Both the position numbers and the translations under genes were made by a program. The notes below the pieces were generated by a model. That model made no database searches. It saw nothing but the letters and a program-made list of their open reading frames with translations, and was not told the origin of the DNA. From an uncultured Clostridia bacterium (GTDB taxonomy: Bacteria; Bacillota; Clostridia; Christensenellales; Aristaeellaceae): a stretch of 30,857 nt of DNA. The stretch spans positions 1 to 30,857 of the forward strand of contig CALCTW010000022.1 of NCBI GenBank assembly GCA_937907055.1. Direction: 5' to 3'. This document shows positions 24,314 to 30,857 of the stretch, in pieces; positions within the stretch are counted from its first letter, which is position 1, and each line of letters begins with the position of its first letter.

Positions 24314-24871
24314 TCAGAAATTCCAGGTCAGGGTGTTCAGGATATTCGCCAGTTCGGCAATTTCCTCCATACTTCCGGCGGTGATGGTGAAGATGTAGGT
24401 ACCGACTTCCGGTTGAGAGATGACTATCTGAGCCATGATCATACTTGTCGTCAGATCAATGCCGACTCCGCTGTAATCGCATTCCAAACAGAGCATGTAG
24501 GTCAGCGCGGGAATACCGCTCAGTTCTTCACAATCAGCAGTGAGCAATTCCAGATTGTTTACTGCAATGCCGTAGTTTTCAAATCCGGCCACATAACCTT
24601 CCATCTGCACTTCAGCAAACTCCGTGGGATCGATCGTAGTCACATCAGCAACAACATCCTGCCACATAACATTGATGTTGGCGTGGGTCTGGGCGGCATC
24701 ATCATAGTTCGGATAGAATATCAGATATACTAAGCCGTCCACCTTGTCGCCCACCGCGCCGGGCCAATTGGGATCCAGATCCAGGTTGAAATCACCAAAG
24801 TTCAGTACTTCCGCCATCGCGGCGCTGAACAGCATCAGCATGGCCAAAACCAGAGCAACCAGTTTCTTCAT
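24314..24871 (-). CDS. Secreted protein of unknown function
   Basis: Protein of 185 aa with a clear signal peptide (MKKLVALVLAMLMLFSAAMA) and an acidic mature part rich in Asp and Glu (LDLDPNWPGAVGDKVDG, DVTTIDPTEFAEVQM). Two cysteines in CLECDYSG could bridge. I do not recognise a domain; the pattern of a short secreted single domain ending in an amphipathic helix (MEEIAELANILNTL) and a last strand recalls small lipoprotein-like domains in gut Firmicutes. GAGAGAGAGG precedes ATG 24871. It stands alone between two terminators. Confidence 0.75.
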   Translation of the reverse strand: MKKLVALVLAMLMLFSAAMAEVLNFGDFNLDLDPNWPGAVGDKVDGLVYLIFYPNYDDAAQTHANINVMWQDVVADVTTIDPTEFAEVQMEGYVAGFENYGIAVNNLELLTADCEELSGIPALTYMLCLECDYSGVGIDLTTSMIMAQIVISQPEVGTYIFTITAGSMEEIAELANILNTLTWNF

Positions 24872-24920
24872 CGTCAAACCTCTCTCTCTTTCAGCGGACA
24901 GATCCGCAAAATACCTTTTT

Positions 24921-24949
24921 ATTCTACCTTATGCAGCGTCATCTGTAAA
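24921..24949 (-). promoter_or_regulatory. Predicted promoter of the unknown secreted protein gene
   Basis: On the minus strand TTTACA (24949-24944), 17-bp spacer and TAGAAT (24926-24921), about 50 bp before the start. Confidence 0.6.
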
Positions 24950-24982
24950 CGGGGATCTTATCTGTCTCCGCGTTTTCGCGTC

Positions 24983-25024
24983 AAAAAAGGGCTGTGAAAG
25001 ATCGTTACTCTTCTTTCACAGCCC
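24983..25024 (-). terminator. Intrinsic terminator after the ATP-grasp gene
   Basis: Perfect 12-bp stem GGGCTGTGAAAG (24989-25000) with CTTTCACAGCCC (25013-25024); read on the minus strand it is followed by TTTTTT (24988-24983). Confidence 0.93.
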
Positions 25025-25031
25025 ATTTGGC

Positions 25032-26222
25032 TTACTTCATCAGTTCGCCATAGAAAGTATTCAGTTCTTCCAGCGTCTTGAAATTGGCCACATACATCTG
25101 ATTGCCCATCGCGCCGGAGAGAGCGTCCGGGATACGGCCCACCATCTTCATATTCGCGCCGTAGCGGTACATGATGGCATCATGACCCATTTCATAGGAA
25201 TGCCCGTCGCGGCGTCCGATGAAGCCGCAGAAGTAATGCTCACCGCTGTCCTTGGTGCTGCGGTCAAAGGCGATCATATCCGCCCAGATCTTATACACAT
25301 CCGTGCTGTTGGCGTAGTTCATCATATCAGGAGAGAAGCCGCCGCAGGGACGCATATTCACTTCCAGCGCCACCACATCGCCCTTCTTGCCCATGCTTTC
25401 CTGATCTTCGGTCAGGCGGAAGAATTCAAAGTGCACAAAGCGGCTCTTTACCCCAAAGCTCTTCACCGTGGCGCGGCCGGCCTTACGGGTGTCCTCCGCC
25501 AGATCCTTGACGATATAATACACGCTGTCGCCGTTGGTGTTCACGATATCCATGATGCTGATCGGAGATACATTGCCGGTTTCAAAGATGGGATCGCCGT
25601 TGCTGTCGATAATGGCATCATAGCTGTTCACTTCAGCATGGATAAATTCTTCCATGATGTAGCGCACGCCCTCTTCGCGCTGGCAATTCAGGAAATAGCC
25701 CAGCTCGTCATCACTGCTCAGCTTATAGGTATGGCTGGCGCCCACACCGTTATCGGGCTTGACGATCACAGGCCACTTCACTTCATCGATGAAAGCCTTG
25801 CAGCCATCCCAGTCATCCACGATGTGATAACGCGCGGTGGGGATGCCCACCTTCTGATAATACTCCTTCATCAGGCTCTTATACTTCACCTTGGGCATAT
25901 CAGCCGTCTGGAAACCGCTGGTGATATTGAAATCAGTGCGCAGCATGGCATCGCGTTCCAGCCAGTATTCATTGTTGCTCTCCAGCCAATCGATACGGCC
26001 GTATTTGCTGATGAAGAACGCGACAGCGCGATACACCTCATCATAGTTCTCCATGCTGTTTACCTTGTAATACTCATCCAGACTGCCCTTCAGCTCATCC
26101 ATCAGCTCATCATAAGGCTGATCGCCCACGCCAAGTACGCGCAGACCATTGTTCTTCAGTTCACGGCAGAACTTCCAATAGTTCGTGGGGAAGTTGGGGC
26201 TGATAAATACGAAATTCTTCAT
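25032..26222 (-). CDS. ATP-grasp domain protein, putative carboxylate-amine (or thiol) ligase
   Basis: Cytoplasmic protein of 396 aa. An N-terminal Rossmann-like part (1-110, FVFISPNFPTNYWKFCRELK) is followed by an ATP-grasp fold: WPVIVKPDNGVGASHTYKL (150-168, K155 binding ATP), RYIMEEFIHAEVNSYDAIID (188-207) and ALEVNMRPCGGFSPDMM (285-301) with E287 and N289 as metal ligands. ATP-grasp enzymes join a carboxylate to an amine or similar nucleophile through an acyl phosphate. The family is seen in amino-acid and peptide ligases, but the substrates here are unknown. AAAGGAAGAAAAG precedes ATG 26222. Two esterase genes lie upstream on the same strand; a repeat element separates them. Confidence 0.87.
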   Translation of the reverse strand: MKNFVFISPNFPTNYWKFCRELKNNGLRVLGVGDQPYDELMDELKGSLDEYYKVNSMENYDEVYRAVAFFISKYGRIDWLESNNEYWLERDAMLRTDFNITSGFQTADMPKVKYKSLMKEYYQKVGIPTARYHIVDDWDGCKAFIDEVKWPVIVKPDNGVGASHTYKLSSDDELGYFLNCQREEGVRYIMEEFIHAEVNSYDAIIDSNGDPIFETGNVSPISIMDIVNTNGDSVYYIVKDLAEDTRKAGRATVKSFGVKSRFVHFEFFRLTEDQESMGKKGDVVALEVNMRPCGGFSPDMMNYANSTDVYKIWADMIAFDRSTKDSGEHYFCGFIGRRDGHSYEMGHDAIMYRYGANMKMVGRIPDALSGAMGNQMYVANFKTLEELNTFYGELMK

Positions 26223-26241
26223 TCTTTTCTTCCTTTCAGTT

Positions 26242-26913
26242 ATCGGATCGAAAACCACTCCGCTGCGCTGCGTTGGGTTTCCGATCCGGTTTTGCGGATT
26301 TTACTGTCGAATCAGGGATTCGACGGTCGTAAAACCCGAGATGTATGAAAAATCGCTCACGGATGGCAAGCTAACCTCCGCGATTTTTCTCCTCGGGGCG
26401 GCAGAGCCACCCCTGCGGAAAACAATGGGGTGTTCCCCCCATACCCCCCAAGCATGCAGATCCACCCTTTCAAGTAACATCCGCGAGCGTGGAGTGCAGA
26501 GAGCAACTGCCATCCGCCTGTCGGCCATTGAGATGCTCATTCGGCTTTGACGGCGGAAGGAGAAAAACTTCCTTGGGGGGCTTGGGGGCGCTCCCCCATT
26601 TGAGATCGTATCGCACGGCTTTGCCGGGCGGGCGGGGACTTTTGCGAAGACACGCACAGCGTGCGAAGCAAAAGAATTCCCGTCAAAACGGAAGGGAAAC
26701 CCAGCGAAGCGGTTTTCCTTCCGAGCGCGAAGCGCAGAAAGATCCGCAGGGGTGGCTCCGCCGCCCCGAGGAGAAAAATCCCGAAGCAGAGCTTGCCCTG
26801 CGAGAGGGATTTTTCATTCCCTGCGGATTTTACGCCCGTCGGGTCGTTAGATCCCGACAGTAAAATCCGTTTAGCCGGATCGGAAATGTCGCTCCGCGAC
26901 TTTTCGATCCGAT
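26242..26913. mobile_element. Non-coding inverted-repeat (MITE-like) element in an operon
   Basis: The region has 13-bp perfect terminal inverted repeats: ATCGGATCGAAAA (26242-26254) and TTTTCGATCCGAT (26901-26913). Inside, about 170 bp from each end (26244-26422 and 26743-26911) are diverged inverted copies of each other, sharing segments such as TTTTTCTCCTCGGGGCGGC and GAGCCACCCCTGCGGA. The right half holds extra hairpins (for example around 26690-26735). A second pair of related G/C-run stretches lies near 26426-26452 and 26571-26600. No frame looks coding and no transposase is present. It begins at the esterase stop codon and ends 19 bp before the ATP-grasp start. The mobile nature is inferred from structure only. 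Confidence 0.6.
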
Positions 26914-27665
26914 CAATCGAAGATATGTGGAAGATGATACTCCACCTGCTGATACCACCAGTCCCAATCGTGGCGTACATCATAGCCCCAGATATCAAAC
27001 CAGATATTGATACCCTTGCGGCTGCACACATCCAGCAGCTGGAACGTGGTATCGGGGATCTCCCACGGGCCCTGACCCACCACGATGATGGCCCTGCCGC
27101 TGTTGTAGCGGCTCACCCACGGATGATCCGGGCCCATGTTCTCCAGGAAATCCACAGGAGAGTTGTTGTACACCTTTTCATCCATGTATTCATCAAAGCC
27201 GTAGCGCGCGTCATAGATCCCGCTCAGCGCCAGCAGCCCGTCAAACAGATCCGGTCTGCGCAGGAACAGGTTGGCCGCGTGGGTCGCGCCGAGAGAGCAG
27301 CCGAAGGCCACCACCCCCGGTTCACCCTCCCAGCCGTTGCGCTCGTTCGCCATCGCGCGCATGAAGGGCACCATTTCATCGGTAATGTAGCGCATCCACT
27401 GTTCATGACGTTCAATACGCCAGGCAGGATCGCCTTCCTTGTTGCTCCAGGTCTCCTCGTCCAGCGTATCGATGGCAAACACCATGCATTTTCCGCTCTC
27501 GATATAGGGTGCCCACACATCATCCATGTGGAAGTTCTCAAAATCGAAGAACCGTCCGTTCTGGCAGGGGATGAACAGCACCGGGCGTCCCGCGTGACCG
27601 TACACCTTCACTTCCATGTCGCGCCCCAGCGCGTCACTGTAGTCCTTAAAATACTGTGTCTCCAT
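26913..27665 (-). CDS. Alpha/beta-hydrolase esterase (PF00756-like), first of two
   Basis: Cytoplasmic esterase-like protein of 250 aa. The nucleophile elbow is FGCSLGATH with S124, and a C-terminal VRHDWDWWYQQ places the likely catalytic His at 232. It lacks a signal peptide. The fold resembles the putative esterase family that includes enterochelin esterases, mycolyltransferases and carbohydrate esterases. AAGGAG is 6 nt from ATG 27665; an ATG at 27668 is also possible. It follows the second esterase gene by about 100 bp and ends inside the terminal repeat of the inserted element (its TGA uses base 26913). The substrate is unknown. Confidence 0.85.
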   Translation of the reverse strand: METQYFKDYSDALGRDMEVKVYGHAGRPVLFIPCQNGRFFDFENFHMDDVWAPYIESGKCMVFAIDTLDEETWSNKEGDPAWRIERHEQWMRYITDEMVPFMRAMANERNGWEGEPGVVAFGCSLGATHAANLFLRRPDLFDGLLALSGIYDARYGFDEYMDEKVYNNSPVDFLENMGPDHPWVSRYNSGRAIIVVGQGPWEIPDTTFQLLDVCSRKGINIWFDIWGYDVRHDWDWWYQQVEYHLPHIFD

Positions 27666-27769
27666 CATTTGCTCCTTTTCTGTTCTCGCTCCGCCGTCCG
27701 GCAGAGGCCTGTTCCGATTCGTTTATTGTTATGCCGTTCACACGGCAGGCTTCGCGATTGACGCAATGC

Positions 27770-28537
27770 TTATTCGCGTTCAAAGTGCAGCACCGGCATA
27801 AAGATGGGGATCTCCTGCTCCCAGCAGGCTTCGCAGTGATCACCGTTCGGCACAATGCGGCTGGTAAGCATGATGTTCTTCTTTGCCAATGTGTTCATGG
27901 CCCGGTAATACTTTGCCGCCATCCCCTCATGATTGCTCATCTCGCGGGATCCATAGTTCATATAGAGCACGGTATCGGCGGCCATCTCACTCTTTTCGAT
28001 CATTTCATCCAATCGTTTCGGAGCCACCCACACACTGGGCGAAAGCGCAACGCCCTTGCTGAACACCTCATTATAGGCCGTGACAGCGTAAATGGTCATC
28101 AATCCGCCCATGCTGCTCCCGGCGATCCAGGTATGCTCACGGTCACGAATCGTGGGATACCGCTTGTCGATCATCGGCTTCAGCCTGCCGCACACCCAGT
28201 CCATAAACAGCTTCCCGCGTCCGGTGATCTTACCGATCCCCGGTGCTTCAAAGCTGAAGGGCGAATACTCACTCAGTCTGCCGTTATCCGGGCTGTGATC
28301 GCAATCCACGCCCACAATGATCATCGGCGTTCCGGTGGCGTCCATATAATCCTTCATGCCCCAGCTTTTGCCGTAGGTGGCCTCACTGTCCAGAAATACA
28401 TTGTGCCCATCAAACATATACAGCACCGGAAAACGCGCCTCCGGGTTTTCCATCGCCTCATCAGGCACATATACATACACCTTGCGCAGCTTACGCCCGG
28501 TCAGCGGCCGCACCTGTGTCTTCCAGATCTCCAGCAT
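27770..28537 (-). CDS. Alpha/beta-hydrolase esterase (PF00756-like), second of two
   Basis: Cytoplasmic esterase-like protein of 255 aa, only distantly similar to its neighbour. It shows the family start RKVYVYVPDE, the segment RFPVLYMFDGHNVFLD (35-50), the nucleophile elbow IAGSSMGGL with S142, and the likely catalytic His at 234 in PNGDHCEACWEQ, the arrangement typical of IroE/Fes-like and CE1-like esterases. There is no signal peptide. GGAGGAGAGAGACC precedes ATG 28537, which is preferred over a longer frame. It is first in the cluster esterase-esterase-ATP-grasp, with a good promoter 35 bp upstream. Native substrate unknown: siderophore-like, acyl-sugar or peptide ester are all open. Confidence 0.88.
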   Translation of the reverse strand: MLEIWKTQVRPLTGRKLRKVYVYVPDEAMENPEARFPVLYMFDGHNVFLDSEATYGKSWGMKDYMDATGTPMIIVGVDCDHSPDNGRLSEYSPFSFEAPGIGKITGRGKLFMDWVCGRLKPMIDKRYPTIRDREHTWIAGSSMGGLMTIYAVTAYNEVFSKGVALSPSVWVAPKRLDEMIEKSEMAADTVLYMNYGSREMSNHEGMAAKYYRAMNTLAKKNIMLTSRIVPNGDHCEACWEQEIPIFMPVLHFERE

Positions 28538-28571
28538 GGTCTCTCTCCTCCTCCGGTATCCCGGAAATGTT

Positions 28572-28600
28572 ATTTTATCATATCCGCCATACGCGCTCAA
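28572..28600 (-). promoter_or_regulatory. Predicted promoter of the esterase/ATP-grasp cluster
   Basis: On the minus strand TTGAGC (28600-28595), 17-bp spacer and TAAAAT (28577-28572), about 35 bp before the esterase start. Confidence 0.6.
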
Positions 28601-28683
28601 TCCCCCGCTGCCCGTTTTCCTGTACTTTTCATGCCTTTTCGCTGTACCTTGCTCCGGTTTGTGTATGCAGCCCCATCATTCCG

Positions 28684-28873
28684 TGCTATAATATCCCCCG
28701 TTCTCCCATTTTGCGGAGAATTATCCTGCCTTAACTTTCCTTCCCGCTCGTTTCTGTTCAGCAAAGCCACGCGCGCGGCTGTTCCGCCGCGCGGAAAAGC
28801 AAAACAGGAACAGACAAACAGATCCGCTGTATTTCATCGTCCTGTTCAAAATGCCATAGGGAGGTCAATCTTT
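28684..28873 (+). promoter_or_regulatory. Extended -10 promoter and long leader of the DUF554 gene
   Basis: TATAAT (28687-28692) with TGC upstream, poor -35. The leader of about 175 nt contains a strong GC hairpin, CGCGCGGC with GCCGCGCG (about 28771-28795), and no open frame of note. Confidence 0.45.
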
Positions 28874-29596
28874 ATGATCGGACTCGGTACGCTTGTCAAT
28901 GCCGCCGCCATCATCGTGGGCGGTCTGCTGGGGTTCTTTTTCGGACATCTTCTCAAGGGATCGCATCAGGATTCTCTCACCAAGGCCTGCGGCCTTTCGG
29001 TGCTGTTTATCTCCGTTGCCGGCGCCATGGAAGGCATGCTTTCCATCAAGGATGGGGCGCTCAGCAGCGGTCAGGCCATGTTCATCGTCATCTGTCTGGC
29101 TGTGGGCACGCTCATCGGTGAACTGATCGGCCTTGAAGCCCTCATCGAAAAATTCGGTGAATTCCTCAAACGCAAAACCGGCAACGCCAAAGATAATAAC
29201 TTCGTCAATGCCTTTGTGACCGCGTCGCTCACCGTATGCATCGGGGCGATGGCGATCGTGGGCGCGATCCAGGACGGTCTCACAGGCGATCACACCACGC
29301 TCTTCGTCAAAGCCCTGCTGGACTTTATCATCATTCTGGTCATGACCTCCTCCATGGGAAAAGGCTGCATCTTTTCCGCCCTGCCCGTGCTGCTGTTTGA
29401 AGGCGCGGTCACGCTGCTGGCCACGGTCATCTCACCCATCATGACCGATGCCATGATCCAATCCGTTTCCCTTATCGGTTCGCTGCTCATTTTCGGCGTG
29501 GGCGTCAACCTTGTATGGGGCAAAACGTTCCGCGTGGCCAATATGCTCCCGGCCATCATCATCGCGGCCGCGGCAGCGCCCTTCCTGTCGGTCTGA
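28874..29596 (+). CDS. DUF554 integral membrane protein (YdfK-like)
   Basis: Membrane protein of 240 aa with about seven hydrophobic helices (IGLGTLVNAAAIIVGGLLGF, GLSVLFISVAGAMEG, AMFIVICLAVGTLIG, and others) and a cytoplasmic basic loop EKFGEFLKRKTGNAKDNN. The N-terminal GTLxNxxxIxxGxxxG and the ASLTVCIGAMAIVGAIQDGL segment are diagnostic of the DUF554 family, whose function is unknown; a channel or transporter is possible. GGGAGGT 9 nt upstream supports ATG 28874. It is alone, between the divergent esterase cluster and the convergent aspS. Confidence 0.9.
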   Translation: MIGLGTLVNAAAIIVGGLLGFFFGHLLKGSHQDSLTKACGLSVLFISVAGAMEGMLSIKDGALSSGQAMFIVICLAVGTLIGELIGLEALIEKFGEFLKRKTGNAKDNNFVNAFVTASLTVCIGAMAIVGAIQDGLTGDHTTLFVKALLDFIIILVMTSSMGKGCIFSALPVLLFEGAVTLLATVISPIMTDAMIQSVSLIGSLLIFGVGVNLVWGKTFRVANMLPAIIIAAAAAPFLSV

Positions 29597-29680
29597 CAGA
29601 AAACTTCTTCATCACAGGCCGTTTATCTTATTTTAATATGCTTCCCGCCGATCACTGTGTTCACCGGCCGCGCCGCGCGC

Positions 29681-29725
29681 AAAAAGACACCCTCCTCCCG
29701 ATACGGAAAGAGGGTGTCTTTATTA
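29681..29725. terminator. Bidirectional terminator between the DUF554 gene and aspS
   Basis: Perfect 12-bp stem AAAGACACCCTC (29683-29694) with GAGGGTGTCTTT (29710-29721), A-rich before and T-rich after. Confidence 0.88.
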
Positions 29726-29760
29726 TGATGATTATTTCACTTCGCATTCGGAACGCGGAA

Positions 29761-30857
29761 TTATTCCTGAGTTTCCTTCTGCTCCTTCACGATCGCGATG
29801 TGCAGTTCATCCAGCTGCTTGGGTTCCACCACGGAAGGCGCGCCCATCATGATATCCTGCGCGTTCTTGTTCATGGGGAAGGGAATGACCTCGCGGATGG
29901 TCTCGGCACCGGCCAGCAGCATCACCATACGGTCCACGCCCGGGGCGATACCGGCATGCGGCGGCGCGCCGTAGCAGAAGGCGTTGTACATGGCGGGGAA
30001 CTTGGCTTTTACATCCTCCTCGCCAAGGCGTACCATCTTGAAGGCTTCGATCATGATCTCGGGATCGTGGTTACGCACAGCGCCGCTGGACAGCTCCACG
30101 CCGTTGCATACCAGGTCATACTGATAAGCGGTGATGGAGAGCGGATCCAGCTCGCCGGCCTGCGCCTTCTTCAGCGCTTCCAGACCGCCGTTGGGCATGG
30201 AGAAGGGGTTGTGGCAGAATTCCAGCTCGCCGCTCTCCTCGCCGATCTCGTACATGGGGAAATCCACGATCCAGCAGAATTCATACTTTTCGGCATCCAT
30301 ATGATCCGGGCACAGATTACCCAGCTGCTTCACCAGCACACCGGCGCTCTTCTGCGCGAGGGTCTTCTTTCCGGCAGCCAGCGCCACAAAGGTGTTGGGC
30401 TTCAGATCCAGCGCCTTGATGATTGCTTCCTTCTTTTCCTGCAGGAACTTGGCAATACCGCCCGCGATCTCGCCCTTTTCATCCAGCTTGAACCAGTAGA
30501 CCTTGTTGCCGCTGATCACTTCGCAGTCAGCGCAGAACTTATCGATCTGCTTGCGGGTGCAGTTGAAATTGGTAACGGGCACAGCCTTTACCACCTGACC
30601 TTCGAAGGGGCCGAAGCCGCAGGTGCCGAGCAGATCGGTCACATCGGTCACGGTCAGATCGATACGCAGGTCGGGCTTATCGCTGCCATAGGTCTCCATG
30701 GCGTCATTGTAGGCAATACGGCGGAAGGGCGCGGAAGAGGCAATGTTATACTTGCCGTACTTGGCGAAGATGGGCGGCAGCACATCCTCCAGCACCGCGA
30801 ACACATCCTCCTGAGAGGCAAAGGCCATTTCCATATCCAGCTGATAGAACTCGCCGG
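29761..30857 (-). CDS. aspS: Aspartate-tRNA ligase, C-terminal part (truncated by window edge)
   Basis: Class II aminoacyl-tRNA synthetase that charges tRNA-Asp. The frame is open to the right edge (it continues GEFYQLDMEMAFASQEDVF), so roughly the first 230 residues, including the OB-fold anticodon-binding domain, are missing. What remains covers part of the catalytic core, the bacterial GAD insertion domain (about SDKPDLRIDL through KSAGVLVKQLGNL in the fragment), the ELEFCHNPFSMP segment, and motif 3 GAPPHAGIAPGVDRMVMLLA near the C-terminus. The C-terminal tail is short and ends in KEQKETQE. The GAD domain marks it as the bacterial rather than archaeal type. Confidence 0.97.
   Translation of the reverse strand, partial: GEFYQLDMEMAFASQEDVFAVLEDVLPPIFAKYGKYNIASSAPFRRIAYNDAMETYGSDKPDLRIDLTVTDVTDLLGTCGFGPFEGQVVKAVPVTNFNCTRKQIDKFCADCEVISGNKVYWFKLDEKGEIAGGIAKFLQEKKEAIIKALDLKPNTFVALAAGKKTLAQKSAGVLVKQLGNLCPDHMDAEKYEFCWIVDFPMYEIGEESGELEFCHNPFSMPNGGLEALKKAQAGELDPLSITAYQYDLVCNGVELSSGAVRNHDPEIMIEAFKMVRLGEEDVKAKFPAMYNAFCYGAPPHAGIAPGVDRMVMLLAGAETIREVIPFPMNKNAQDIMMGAPSVVEPKQLDELHIAIVKEQKETQE

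Noticed and set aside
24744..26348. 534-aa open frame opposite the ATP-grasp gene
   Set aside because: Antisense shadow rich in His and Ile; the minus strand carries the ATP-grasp motifs and a terminator.
26661..27761. 366-aa open frame through the inverted-repeat element and opposite the esterase
   Set aside because: Begins inside repeats and continues as a shadow of the esterase; composition is not protein-like.

Overview
The window reads as a chromosomal stretch from a gut-type Clostridia (Bacillota) bacterium of moderate to high GC. I cannot fix a lower rank. Reasons for the placement: strong Shine-Dalgarno sites, TATAAT-type promoters often with an extended TGC element, a heterodimeric ABC exporter beside a TetR gene, secreted BspA/CHAP proteins, a DUF554 membrane protein and a bacterial-type AspRS. 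Coding density is high. No tRNA, rRNA, integrase or CRISPR array was seen.

Layout. (1) 1-6934: carbohydrate utilisation. It holds the end of a MalG-type sugar permease, a metallo-beta-lactamase-fold hydrolase, a cytoplasmic GH26 mannanase on the minus strand, a divergent regulator with two predicted DNA-binding domains, then GH43 and GH13 enzymes in tandem. All three glycosidases lack signal peptides, so they probably act on oligosaccharides brought in by the ABC importer. (2) 6935-7750: repeat-rich gap with a large hairpin, GC-rich direct repeats and a possible glycosidase remnant. (3) 7751-9217: a D,D-carboxypeptidase whose ribosome binding site and start codon have been tandemly duplicated in frame. 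(4) 9366-11490: a mobile-element-like replication module on the minus strand (DnaC-like loader and DUF6291-type protein), preceded by an array of 20 AGGT motifs spaced 10-10-11 bp. This array is the most striking non-coding signal in the window. (5) 11714-15710: small housekeeping or accessory genes (88-aa protein, Gfo/Idh/MocA oxidoreductase, GNAT, aldo/keto reductase with Fe-S motifs, PPOx-family flavoprotein).

(6) 15854-20196: a two-gene heterodimeric ABC exporter with one degenerate ATP site and its divergent TetR regulator, with an inverted repeat over the exporter promoter. (7) 20320-24165: three secreted cell-envelope enzymes in a row (serine hydrolase, amidase, BspA-like plus CHAP protein), then an unknown secreted protein on the other strand. 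(8) 25032-28537: a minus-strand cluster of two alpha/beta-hydrolase esterases and an ATP-grasp ligase. The last gene is separated from the others by a roughly 670-bp non-coding element with 13-bp terminal inverted repeats. (9) 28874-30857: a DUF554 membrane protein, a bidirectional terminator and the C-terminal part of aspS.

Best candidates for something undescribed are the helically phased AGGT array beside the replication genes (11279-11490), the inverted-repeat element inserted between an esterase stop codon and the ATP-grasp ribosome binding site (26242-26913), and the esterase-esterase-ATP-grasp gene set itself.
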